A DNA stretch of 35,255 nt from Planktomarina sp. (GTDB lineage Bacteria > Pseudomonadota > Alphaproteobacteria > Rhodobacterales > Rhodobacteraceae). The notes beneath the pieces were generated by a model that saw only the letters and a list, made by a program, of their open reading frames with translations, was not told where the DNA came from and made no database searches. Below are positions 1-7,089 of the stretch, piece by piece; position 1 is the stretch's first letter, and each line of letters starts with the position of its first letter. A program made the position numbers and the translations under genes. The stretch covers positions 1-35,255 of the forward strand of contig JADHLF010000024.1 in the NCBI GenBank assembly GCA_016780825.1, read 5' to 3'.

Positions 1-5
1 TTAAA

Positions 6-80
6 TGGCTCCGGCGGTAGGGATCGAACCTACGACCAATTGATTAACAGTCAACTGCTCTACCGCTGAGCTACGCCGGA
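6..80 (-). tRNA. tRNA-Asn (GUU)
   Basis: Read on the minus strand this folds as a complete 75-nt tRNA. The 7-bp acceptor stem (TCCGGCG with CGCCGGA) is followed by discriminator G and an encoded CCA. The D-arm has the usual AGCTCAG, the anticodon loop CTGTTAA gives anticodon GTT, and the T-arm carries GGTTCGATCCC. The GTT anticodon assigns it to asparagine. No intron is seen. Confidence 0.97.
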
Positions 81-143
81 CCACTGCGGGCGGATATAGC
101 GGGGTGGGTTTGGGAGGTCTAGCCCAAAAATTCGAAAATTGGC

Positions 144-1019
144 TCAGATCACAGAATATTTTGCCTGCAGGTCAATTGGCCCGTGACAGGTGGCTCGTTT
201 GCGCTCACATAGGTCGATCAAATGCGCCAAAACATTGCGTGTCGCGGCGTGAATGAGGCGGGGATCAATGTCGGTGTAGATGGCTTCGGCTAAGCCTTGC
301 GCCGTCTTGGGCTGCCCTTGCAAATGGGAGATAATTTGCTTTTCCCGCTCCTGCCGATGCGCCAAAAGCCAATGCAGCCGGGCAGGGCCGTCTTCGATCG
401 CATCGCCATGGCCGGGCAGGTAGAGCTTTTCGCTGCGATCTTGGAGCTGGGTGCAGCTGCGGCGGAAGGCGCCGAGGTCCCCATCAGGCGGCGAAATCAT
501 CGTACTGGCCCAGCCCATAACGTGATCCCCGCTGAACAGCGCTTCGCTCCAGCAAAAGGCCATGTGATTGCCGAAATGTCCAGGCGTCCAAAGTGCGACC
601 AGCTCCTGTCCCTCATGGTCCAAAACCGCCCGATCTTCGAGGGTGATATCAGGCTGGAACCCATGATCGACACCTTCGCCACCGCCAATTGTGCCCGCCT
701 CGCTTAGGGCGATCATCTGCGGGCTGCGTCCCGCGCGGCTGTCCCCATAGGCATAGACCGGCGCGCCGCAATGGGCGCTGAGACGCCGCGCTAAGGGCGC
801 GTGGTCAATATGGGCATGGGTCACCAAAATTTTTGTAATCTTTTGATTGGGGGCGATGGCCGACACTATGGCGGCAAAATGTGCGTCGTCATCTGGGCCC
901 GGATCAATCACGGCAATGTCGCGCAGGCCCAGAAGATAGGTATTGGTGCCGGTATCCGTCATGGCAGAGGGGTTGGGAGCCAAAAGACGGCGGATTTTGG
1001 GGGCCTGTGTTTCCACCAT
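144..1019 (-). CDS. Metallo-beta-lactamase-fold hydrolase (LACTB2/glyoxalase II-like)
   Basis: A metal-dependent hydrolase of the metallo-beta-lactamase superfamily, about 291 residues. The metal-binding signature T-H-A-H-I-D-H lies at residues 67-73. The later ligand motifs are also present: TPGHFGNH, the aspartate of FSGDHVMG, and the histidine of LPGHGD. The N-terminal APNPSAMT..GTNTYLLG block and a C-terminal helical domain match the LACTB2-like branch. The substrate is unknown, with thioesters, RNA and lactones all possible. The frame stays open to an ATG at 1055, but that start has no Shine-Dalgarno and would overlap the divergent kinase start. The ATG at 1019 follows a GAGAG-rich stretch and is preferred, though homologs of the family often carry about 20 residues before APNPS, so the longer form is possible. 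Confidence 0.85.
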   Translation of the reverse strand: MVETQAPKIRRLLAPNPSAMTDTGTNTYLLGLRDIAVIDPGPDDDAHFAAIVSAIAPNQKITKILVTHAHIDHAPLARRLSAHCGAPVYAYGDSRAGRSPQMIALSEAGTIGGGEGVDHGFQPDITLEDRAVLDHEGQELVALWTPGHFGNHMAFCWSEALFSGDHVMGWASTMISPPDGDLGAFRRSCTQLQDRSEKLYLPGHGDAIEDGPARLHWLLAHRQEREKQIISHLQGQPKTAQGLAEAIYTDIDPRLIHAATRNVLAHLIDLCERKRATCHGPIDLQAKYSVI

Positions 1020-1053
1020 TCCTTCTGCTCTCTCAAGTTGATAAGCTGCACCC

Positions 1054-2346
1054 ATGATAAGCCGCTTTTTAAAACAATTTGCACCCCGAACACTCTATGG
1101 CCGTGCTGCGGCGATTTTGCTCTTGCCGATGCTGACGCTGCAATTGGCCGTTGCTGCTGTCTTTGTGCAACGGCATTTTGAAGATGTCACGGCACAAATG
1201 ACAAATAACCTGTTGCTGGAGGTTGAGCTGGTGCTGCGCGCGCTTGAGCGGCAGCCCCTGGCCGAGGTGCAACAGGGCCTCGCGGAGGAGTTGAAGATCG
1301 AGCTGAGGTCTTGGGATGGGGTGCCCAGCGGCAATCACATGGTATTTTATGATGTCTCTGGCCGCACCATCATGCCCTTGATGCGCAGCCGTCTTGAGGG
1401 GCTTCGGGAGATCGATCTGTCGAATTTGGATTTTGTGGCGCTTGGGCTTTTATCCGCAAAAGGGCCCATGCAAATGATCTTAAGCCGTGATCGCGTTTCC
1501 GCGTCCAATCCGCATCAAGTGCTCGTGTTGATGGTCTTTACGGGCGTCTTTATGACTTTGATTGCTTATATGTTTTTGCGCAATCAATTGCGCCCGATTA
1601 AACGGCTTTCTGTGGCCGCTGCGGCGTTCGGACGGGGGCAGCGGGTGGCTTTGACCCCGAGTGGTGCGCTTGAAGTAAAGGCTGCGGGGCAGGCCTTTTT
1701 GGATATGCGCGACCGGATTGAGCGGCAGATCGAGCAGCGCACCATGATGCTCAGCGGCGTCAGCCATGATTTACGCACCCCCATCACACGCTTGCAACTG
1801 GCCTTGGAGCTCCTGGAGGGGCCAGAGGTTGAAGATTTGAAAAAAGATGTCTCTGCGATGCAGATGATGGTGGATTCCTTTTTGAACTATGCGCGCGATT
1901 TGGCGTCCGATCCGGTGGAGAATGTAGATCTTGTGGCGCTTGGCGCAGGGCTGGCTGCGCGCATGACGCCGCCGGCGGGGTTCGAGTTGGTCGGTGCGCC
2001 GCGGCTTTGTGCTCTGCGGCCGGTGCCGATTGGCCGGGCGATTGAGAATCTTCTGGTCAATGCCAGCCGCTATGGATCGCAAATCATTTTGGAGCTTCAG
2101 TTCGAGGAGACCAGTCTGCGCATCACCGTGCATGACGACGGGCCCGGCATTCCGGAAGTGCAGCGCGAATCCGCGGCCAAGCCCTTTGTCCGGCTTGAGG
2201 CCGCGCGCGGCCAAAATCAAGGCAGCGGTGTCGGATTGGGTCTGGCGATCGCTGCGGATGTTGCGCGGTTGCATGGCGGGCAGCTGGTCTTGGGGGACAG
2301 CGTGAAACTGGGGGGATTATCGGCGGAAATCCGTCTGCCGCTGTAA
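1054..2346 (+). CDS. EnvZ-like membrane sensor histidine kinase
   Basis: A membrane-bound two-component sensor kinase of 430 residues. Hydrophobic segments at about residues 17-37 and 155-176 flank a roughly 115-residue periplasmic sensor region. A HAMP linker (LRPIKRLSVAAAAFG) follows. The dimerisation helix carries the phospho-accepting His238 in SGVSHDLRTPITR. The ATPase domain shows the N box (ENLLVNASRYG), the G1 box (DDGPGIP) and the G2 box (GSGVGLGLAIA). The opening MISRFLKQFAPRTLYGRA is typical of Rhodobacterales EnvZ-like kinases and supports the start, although no Shine-Dalgarno precedes it. No response regulator gene is adjacent in the window, so its partner is unknown. The gene is divergent from the hydrolase upstream with almost no space between them. 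Confidence 0.9.
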   Translation: MISRFLKQFAPRTLYGRAAAILLLPMLTLQLAVAAVFVQRHFEDVTAQMTNNLLLEVELVLRALERQPLAEVQQGLAEELKIELRSWDGVPSGNHMVFYDVSGRTIMPLMRSRLEGLREIDLSNLDFVALGLLSAKGPMQMILSRDRVSASNPHQVLVLMVFTGVFMTLIAYMFLRNQLRPIKRLSVAAAAFGRGQRVALTPSGALEVKAAGQAFLDMRDRIERQIEQRTMMLSGVSHDLRTPITRLQLALELLEGPEVEDLKKDVSAMQMMVDSFLNYARDLASDPVENVDLVALGAGLAARMTPPAGFELVGAPRLCALRPVPIGRAIENLLVNASRYGSQIILELQFEETSLRITVHDDGPGIPEVQRESAAKPFVRLEAARGQNQGSGVGLGLAIAADVARLHGGQLVLGDSVKLGGLSAEIRLPL

Positions 2347-2418
2347 TCGTGTGATCTGGAGTTGAAATGTTAACCCTGAGTCATAGATATTATACAAAGT
2401 CATAGGGGCGAAATTATT

Positions 2419-3240
2419 ATGGCCATGCTTAAAATATTACTCGCGATGTCACTGCTGGTTTGGGCGATGGTGCCGGCAAAAGCGGCAGATCGCGCACAGA
2501 TTGCTGAATTTATGGCGGTGACCGGTTTTGACGTGGCCCTGGAGTCCATGCGCCTGTCGGCGCGGGACGCGCCCGAGATGTTGGGACTTGACGCGGATGA
2601 CTTTGGTCTCAGCTGGTCACGGCTTGCAGATCGCATCTTTGAGCCGGAAGCTCTGAAAAGCGATGCTTTGGACATTCTGGACAAGGCCTTGACGCAGGAT
2701 GCTTTGGCCCATGCCACGGGGTTTTATGGTTCCGAGCTTGGGCAAAAACTTGTGGCGGCTGAAAACGAAAGCCATGGGCTGGACTTCGAGGATCGCGAGT
2801 CTGAAGGCGCGCGTTTGGCGCAGGCACTTTCCGCGCGCGGATCGCCCCAACCGCAGTATTTTCTCGATATGGCAGAGAGTATTGGCTATGTCGGCGCGAC
2901 CATCAAGGCCTATCGGGAGGTGCAGGTGCGATTTTTGATGGCTGCTTCTCTGGCGGGGTTGATTGACCAGCGGTTTGATGAGGTGGACCTTCGGGCCATG
3001 TTGGCCCAGCAAGATGATGAGGTGCGCCGGGCCATGGCAGACAATTTGATTGTCGCAAATGCCTTTACTTACCGCGATTTCACCGACCGAGAGATGGAGA
3101 TCTACCGCGACGCTCTGGCGATGCCACAGATGATGGAAGTCTATGAGTTGATGAATGCAATTCACTTCACCATCATGGCAGATCGTTTTGAGCGTATGGC
3201 TCTCGAAATGGTGAACTTAACTCCAACGCAAGAGCTGTGA
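2419..3240 (+). CDS. DUF2059-type exported protein
   Basis: A 273-residue protein with a Sec signal peptide: a hydrophobic core at residues 4-18, with likely cleavage after VPAKAA near residue 23. The mature part is almost entirely helical and rich in acidic residues. It contains two similar halves that each carry a segment typical of DUF2059 (QDALAHATGFYGSELGQKL, then NAFTYRDFTDREMEIYRDAL), so it should be periplasmic. The function is unknown. An AGGGG Shine-Dalgarno at 2403-2407 supports the ATG at 2419; a second ATG at 2425 is also possible. The 72-bp gap after the kinase is AT-rich and has a direct repeat AGTCATAG at 2379-2386 and 2398-2405, so the gene probably has its own promoter. Confidence 0.82.
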   Translation: MAMLKILLAMSLLVWAMVPAKAADRAQIAEFMAVTGFDVALESMRLSARDAPEMLGLDADDFGLSWSRLADRIFEPEALKSDALDILDKALTQDALAHATGFYGSELGQKLVAAENESHGLDFEDRESEGARLAQALSARGSPQPQYFLDMAESIGYVGATIKAYREVQVRFLMAASLAGLIDQRFDEVDLRAMLAQQDDEVRRAMADNLIVANAFTYRDFTDREMEIYRDALAMPQMMEVYELMNAIHFTIMADRFERMALEMVNLTPTQEL

Positions 3241-3246
3241 AGAGGC

Positions 3247-3275
3247 TTGACTTCAAAGTCAAACCCATGAATAAG
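3247..3275 (+). promoter_or_regulatory. Candidate rplU promoter overlapping a palindrome
   Basis: TTGACT (3247-3252) and AATAAG (3270-3275) are separated by 17 bp and match sigma70 -35 and -10 hexamers at 5/6 and 4/6 positions. The -35 hexamer sits inside the inverted repeat TTGACTT-CA-AAGTCAA (3247-3262), which could be an operator. Use of this site would give rplU a leader of about 125 nt. The assignment is inference from motif and position only. Confidence 0.4.
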
Positions 3276-3316
3276 CGCGCAATGCGATCCAAAACGGGCT
3301 GCATTTTCGTGTAATA

Positions 3317-3334
3317 CGTCTGTAAAATCAGACG
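3317..3334 (+). promoter_or_regulatory. Hairpin in the rplU 5' leader
   Basis: CGTCTG (3317-3322) and CAGACG (3329-3334) form a perfect 6-bp stem closing a TAAAAT loop. The leader continues with short self-complementary stretches around 3346-3375 (TGGCCTTGGCCA, CCCAATTGGG) before the rplU start. Structured leaders upstream of L21 operons are known in other bacteria as autoregulatory sites. Whether this one binds L21 is not shown. Confidence 0.4.
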
Positions 3335-3407
3335 CGCTGTCTAAGGTGGCCTTGGCCAAAACACCCAATTGGGGACCGAAAGGCGCGAAAAAACAAAGGA
3401 AACGCAA

Positions 3408-3980
3408 ATGTTTGCGGTAATGAAAACCGGCGGCAAGCAATATCGGGTTCAACCCGGTGACGTGCTGCGCGTCGAAAAGCTGGCAGCTGATGCTGGTGAG
3501 ATGATTCAATTTAACGAAGTTTTGATGGTTGGCAGCACAGTGGGTGCACCGATGCTTGCAGGCGCGGGCGTTCAAGCCGAAGTCATCGACCAAATCAAAG
3601 GTCCCAAAACAATCAACTTCGTCAAGCGCCGTCGGAAGCACTCGTCCAAGCGCACAAAAGGCCACCGTCAAAAGCTGACTTTGGTGCGGATCAAAGACAT
3701 TTTGGAAAAAGGTGCTGATAAATCCGGCGTAAAAGCCGCCATTGGCGCGGGCTCTGTGCCCTATGTGGCGACCCCGGTGGTTGAAGCCGCTCCTGCAGAG
3801 AAAAAGCCAGCATCCTCAAAGGCGGCAGCAAAACCTGCAGCGGCGAAAAAACCAGCAACCGCAAAAAAGCCAGCTGCCGCGAAAGCGTCTGCTGAAAAGC
3901 CAGCAGCGAAAACAGCAGCTGCGAAAAAGCCAGCGGCTAAGAAGCCAGCGGCGAAAAAACCAGCAGCTGATAAGGAGTAA
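3408..3980 (+). CDS. rplU: 50S ribosomal protein L21 with Ala/Lys/Pro-rich tail
   Basis: Ribosomal protein L21 of the large subunit, which binds 23S rRNA. Residues 1-103 are a standard L21 domain, opening MFAVMKTGGKQYRVQPGD and containing the basic loop KRRRKHSSKRTKGHRQ. The protein is 190 residues against about 103 for the usual family member. The extra C-terminal portion from about residue 115 is low complexity, built from repeats of AAKKPA/AKPAA type, strongly basic and probably unstructured. AAAGGA at 3395-3400 sets the ATG at 3408; the frame stays open 13 codons further upstream but those are not coding. It is transcribed with rpmA, whose Shine-Dalgarno lies in the last codons of this gene. 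Confidence 0.97.
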   Translation: MFAVMKTGGKQYRVQPGDVLRVEKLAADAGEMIQFNEVLMVGSTVGAPMLAGAGVQAEVIDQIKGPKTINFVKRRRKHSSKRTKGHRQKLTLVRIKDILEKGADKSGVKAAIGAGSVPYVATPVVEAAPAEKKPASSKAAAKPAAAKKPATAKKPAAAKASAEKPAAKTAAAKKPAAKKPAAKKPAADKE

Positions 3981-3986
3981 TCACAG

Positions 3987-4256
3987 ATGGCACATAAAAA
4001 AGCAGGTGGTTCATCCCGTAACGGCCGCGACTCAGCGGGACGTCGCTTAGGCGTAAAACTCTATGGCGGTCAGGACGCAATTCCGGGCAATATTATCGTG
4101 CGCCAACGCGGCACAAAGTTTTGGCCGGGTGAAGGTGTTGGCATGGGCAAAGATCACACCATCTTTGCGACTGTTGAGGGCAATGTGAAATTCCACAAGG
4201 GTCTTAAAAGCCGTCAATTTGTCTCAGTTGTGCCCACTGCGGAGGCCGCTGAATAA
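3987..4256 (+). CDS. rpmA: 50S ribosomal protein L27
   Basis: Ribosomal protein L27, whose N-terminal tail reaches the peptidyl-transferase centre of the 50S subunit. At 89 residues it has normal length. It begins MAHKKAGGSSRNGRDSAGRR, then KLYGGQ and the conserved NIIVRQRGTKFWPGEGVGMG block. There is no N-terminal extension of the kind removed by the Firmicutes Prp protease. The Shine-Dalgarno AAGGAG overlaps the rplU stop codon, giving the classic rplU-rpmA operon. A clear intrinsic terminator follows within 30 bp. Confidence 0.98.
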   Translation: MAHKKAGGSSRNGRDSAGRRLGVKLYGGQDAIPGNIIVRQRGTKFWPGEGVGMGKDHTIFATVEGNVKFHKGLKSRQFVSVVPTAEAAE

Positions 4257-4284
4257 GCCGAACCTGTCAGGTTTATCTATTCCA

Positions 4285-4319
4285 GGGATCGGCTGAAAGG
4301 CCGGTCCCTTTTTCGTTTT
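4285..4319 (+). terminator. Intrinsic terminator of rplU-rpmA
   Basis: GGGATCGGC (4285-4293) pairs with GCCGGTCCC (4300-4308), a 9-bp stem with one G-U pair and a TGAAAG loop. It is followed by TTTTTCGTTTT. This is a textbook Rho-independent terminator 29 bp after the rpmA stop, and it separates the ribosomal operon from the LysE gene. Confidence 0.9.
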
Positions 4320-4370
4320 GCTTAAGATGCTTTGCGCGCTCTGCTGCGTGGCCAAGGTTGGAGTCCGACA

Positions 4371-4979
4371 ATGCCTGTTGAACTGATTGCATTAACCCTA
4401 TTTGCCCTGTCGCAAATAGGCACGCCAGGACCGGCGAATATGGCGCTTTTGGCGACCGGGGCCGGATATGGGCTGCGGCGGGCTTTGCCGTTTGTGGCCG
4501 GTGTTGTCGTGGGAAAACAGCTGATCATCTGGCCTTTGGGCTTTGGTCTTATGCAGCTGGCACAGTCGGCGCCTGGGGTATTTTTGGTCATGAAATATAT
4601 CTCAGCTGCATATATTGTGTATTTGGCGTGGCGCGTGGCCACTATGCGGCTCAAGGCCGATCAGACGGATGGGCCACCGCCCGGGTTTTTGGCTGGCTTA
4701 ATTGTGCATCCTCTCAATCCCAAGGCTTGGGGCATGATTACGGCTGCCTTCACCAGTTTTGTCACCCCTGGCGCCACGACGCTCGCGGCCACGGTGAGCA
4801 TTGCGGCGGTGTTGCTGCTGTGCCAGACGCTTCTCCATCCCATTTGGGCTGGGGCAGGGCAGTTGATCGCCGCCACGATACAAGGCACCCGCGCAGAGCG
4901 GCTCGTGTTTCTTCTGCTGGCATTTTTGACCGTGGCCACGGTATTTTATGCCCTGTTTGGCGGCGGAGTCGCCTCATGA
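4371..4979 (+). CDS. LysE-family amino acid/metabolite exporter
   Basis: A 202-residue inner-membrane protein of the LysE/RhtB superfamily, which exports amino acids or related metabolites. The family N-terminus LIALTLFALSQIGTPGPANMALLATGAGYG is present, with the PGP motif in the first helix. About six hydrophobic segments can be traced through the protein. GGAG at 4360-4363 supports the ATG at 4371; the frame opens at an upstream TTG (4332) that is not a likely start. Its stop overlaps the next start as ATGA, so it is probably cotranscribed with the acetyltransferase genes and obgE. The substrate cannot be told from sequence. Confidence 0.9.
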   Translation: MPVELIALTLFALSQIGTPGPANMALLATGAGYGLRRALPFVAGVVVGKQLIIWPLGFGLMQLAQSAPGVFLVMKYISAAYIVYLAWRVATMRLKADQTDGPPPGFLAGLIVHPLNPKAWGMITAAFTSFVTPGATTLAATVSIAAVLLLCQTLLHPIWAGAGQLIAATIQGTRAERLVFLLLAFLTVATVFYALFGGGVAS

Positions 4980-5512
4980 TTTCTCCGATCCGTGCCCAGC
5001 AGAGCTATGAGAGCGCGCGGCTCACCCTGCGCCCAATCCGAAAGTCTGATTCTGGGCTCATTGGGCTCTATGCGGGCGATATTCGCGTGTCTGGCCCCAC
5101 ACGCTCCATTCCGCATCCTCTGCCGCCCGGCGCCATTGGCGCCTTTATTGAGCAAGCGCAAAATCCTGCGCGCGTCGAGGATGTTTGGGTTTTGGATGGC
5201 GGAAAATCTGATTTGGCGGAGGTTGTTGGGGTTATTGGGCTCAAACGGCTTGATCGTCGTCAAGGCGAGTTGGGCTATTGGTTGGCTCCGGCGTTTTGGG
5301 GCATGGGATTGGCGCGGGAGGCTGTGCAAAGGTTGATCCAAGCTAATCCGCAGGAGAGCAAGACCCTATTTGCGGAAGTTTTCCAAGACAATGCCCGTTC
5401 GGCGCGGGTGCTGACCGACGTGGGGTTTTCCTATCTTGGCGATGCGGAATGCTTTTGCGTGGCCCGTAAAACCACCGTTGCCACCTGGACCTATGTGAGG
5501 TCGATGGAGTGA
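4976..5512 (+). CDS. GNAT acetyltransferase (RimJ/RimL-like)
   Basis: A 178-residue acetyltransferase of the GNAT fold, RimJ/RimL-like subgroup. The opening ESARLTLRPIRKSD is the family's first strand and helix. The acetyl-CoA-binding turn is seen in YWLAPAFWGMGLAREAVQRL, followed by the late strand-helix block EVFQDNARSARVLTDVGF. The likely role is N-acetylation of a protein N-terminus or a small amine; the substrate is unknown. The start overlaps the LysE stop as ATGA, and a second GNAT gene begins 3 bp after its stop, so the two may be an old tandem duplication or act together. Confidence 0.87.
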   Translation: MISPIRAQQSYESARLTLRPIRKSDSGLIGLYAGDIRVSGPTRSIPHPLPPGAIGAFIEQAQNPARVEDVWVLDGGKSDLAEVVGVIGLKRLDRRQGELGYWLAPAFWGMGLAREAVQRLIQANPQESKTLFAEVFQDNARSARVLTDVGFSYLGDAECFCVARKTTVATWTYVRSME

Positions 5513-5515
5513 ACC

Positions 5516-6064
5516 ATGGCGGGGGAGGATAATTTCGAACTGAAAACCAAACGCTTAACGCTGCGCCCTCTGCACCTAGAAGATTGGCCGCCGGTGCAGC
5601 GGATTGGCGGGCATCCGTCGGTTGCGCCGATGCTGGCGTCGCCCCTTACGCCCTGGCCAAAGGCGGCGGTGCAGGCTTGGATCACCGCACGGCGCTACAG
5701 AGGAACACCAGGATTTTGTGCGGCGATTGTGAGGCCCGGGCGTGGTGTGATCGGTGTGGCCGGGCTTGGCCCAAAGTCTGCGCAAGCCCTGTGCAATTGT
5801 GCATACTTCATAGATCCGCGGCACTGGGGCTTGGGATATGCCTCCGAAGCCATGGGCGTATTTTTGAATTATTTCATGCGCAAATTTGATCTGTTTGAGG
5901 TTGAGGCGGATCATTTTACTGACAATCCCGCCAGCGGCGCCGTTTTGCGCAAGCTGGGGTTTCAGGAAATTGCGAAGGGGTGGGGTAAATCGCAGGCAAG
6001 GCTTGAGCCTGCGCCCGTAACCCTCTATCGGCTAAGGCTAGATGATTTAAAGGCGGTGTTATGA
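5516..6064 (+). CDS. GNAT acetyltransferase (RimJ/RimL-like), second copy
   Basis: A 182-residue GNAT acetyltransferase. It begins FELKTKRLTLRPLHLEDWPPV, has the CoA-binding block YFIDPRHWGLGYASEAMGVFL, and ends with the family's NPASGAVLRKLGFQE signature. It resembles the preceding gene only at the level of the fold, so if they arose by duplication they have diverged far. It starts 3 bp after the upstream stop, and its own stop overlaps the obgE start as ATGA, which implies translational coupling. In Rhodobacterales a GNAT gene directly before obgE is common. The substrate is unknown. Confidence 0.88.
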   Translation: MAGEDNFELKTKRLTLRPLHLEDWPPVQRIGGHPSVAPMLASPLTPWPKAAVQAWITARRYRGTPGFCAAIVRPGRGVIGVAGLGPKSAQALCNCAYFIDPRHWGLGYASEAMGVFLNYFMRKFDLFEVEADHFTDNPASGAVLRKLGFQEIAKGWGKSQARLEPAPVTLYRLRLDDLKAVL

Positions 6065-7089
6065 AGTTTCTCGATTTGGCCAAGGTTACCATCAGGTCCG
6101 GCAGCGGCGGCGCCGGGGCTGTATCATTCCGCCGGGAGAAATACGTCGAATTTGGTGGCCCCGATGGCGGCAATGGCGGGCGGGGAGGCGATGTTATCGT
6201 CGAGGCCGTGGCCGGTCTCAACACATTGATCGATTTTCGCTATCAGCAGCATTTCTTTGCCAAGAATGGCCAACACGGCATGGGACGGCAGCGCACGGGC
6301 AAAGATGGCGATGATATCACGCTCAAAGTGCCCGTTGGCACGCAGATTATGGATGCAGATGGTGAAACCATTTTGTTTGATTTGACAGAGGTCGGGCAAA
6401 AGGTCGTGATTGCCAAGGGCGGCAATGGAGGTTTTGGCAATCTCTATTTCAAATCCTCCACAAACCAAGCGCCGCGCCGCGCCAATTCTGGGCTTGCGGG
6501 GGTGGAGCGGGAAATTTGGTTGAATCTAAAGCTGATTGCCGATGTCGGGCTTTTGGGCCTCCCGAATGCAGGGAAATCAACCTTCCTGGGCGAGACGACG
6601 AATGCCTCTCCAAAAATTGCCGATTACGCGTTTACGACGCTCTATCCGAGTCTCGGGGTGGCGCAGGTGGATGGCGAGCAATTCGTCATAACGGATATTC
6701 CGGGTCTGATTGAGGGCGCGCATGAGGGGCGGGGCATTGGTGACAGGTTCTTGGGTCATATCGAACGCTGTTCGGTCTTGTTGCATATCATTGATGGCAC
6801 CTCGGAAAGCATTGGCCAGGATTACCGCACGGTGATGCAGGAACTTGAAGCCTATGGCGGCGGGTTGGTGGAGAAGCCGCGCGTGACCGTGCTCAACAAG
6901 ATTGATGAGTTGGACGAAGATGATCTGAGTTTTGCGCTTGGGGCGCTGCGCAGCGCCACGGGCGGGCAGCCGGTTTTGGCCATGTCTGGGGGAACGGGCG
7001 AGGGGACAGCGGATGTTTTGCGCAGTCTGGTGAAGCAGATTGCGCTTGTCCATGCGCAGGATCGGGAGGCGCCGAAATGGCAGCCCTAA
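6061..7089 (+). CDS. obgE: Obg-family GTPase
   Basis: A conserved GTPase that acts in late 50S ribosome assembly and stress responses. The 342 residues comprise the glycine-rich Obg fold (about 1-158, opening MKFLDLAKVTIRSGSGGAG with repeated GGxGG motifs) and a G domain. The G domain has GLPNAGKST (G1), DIPGLIEGA (G3) and NKIDEL (G4). The C-terminal OCT domain of some homologs is absent, as is usual in alphaproteobacteria. The start overlaps the acetyltransferase stop and the 3' end overlaps proB by 13 bp, in keeping with the conserved rplU-rpmA-obgE-proB-proA arrangement. Confidence 0.97.
   Translation: MKFLDLAKVTIRSGSGGAGAVSFRREKYVEFGGPDGGNGGRGGDVIVEAVAGLNTLIDFRYQQHFFAKNGQHGMGRQRTGKDGDDITLKVPVGTQIMDADGETILFDLTEVGQKVVIAKGGNGGFGNLYFKSSTNQAPRRANSGLAGVEREIWLNLKLIADVGLLGLPNAGKSTFLGETTNASPKIADYAFTTLYPSLGVAQVDGEQFVITDIPGLIEGAHEGRGIGDRFLGHIERCSVLLHIIDGTSESIGQDYRTVMQELEAYGGGLVEKPRVTVLNKIDELDEDDLSFALGALRSATGGQPVLAMSGGTGEGTADVLRSLVKQIALVHAQDREAPKWQP

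Noticed and set aside
3780..3975. DNA repeat array inside rplU
   Set aside because: The repetition is of Ala-Lys-Lys-Pro codons in the L21 tail, with imperfect units. It is coding low complexity and not a CRISPR or tandem-repeat element.
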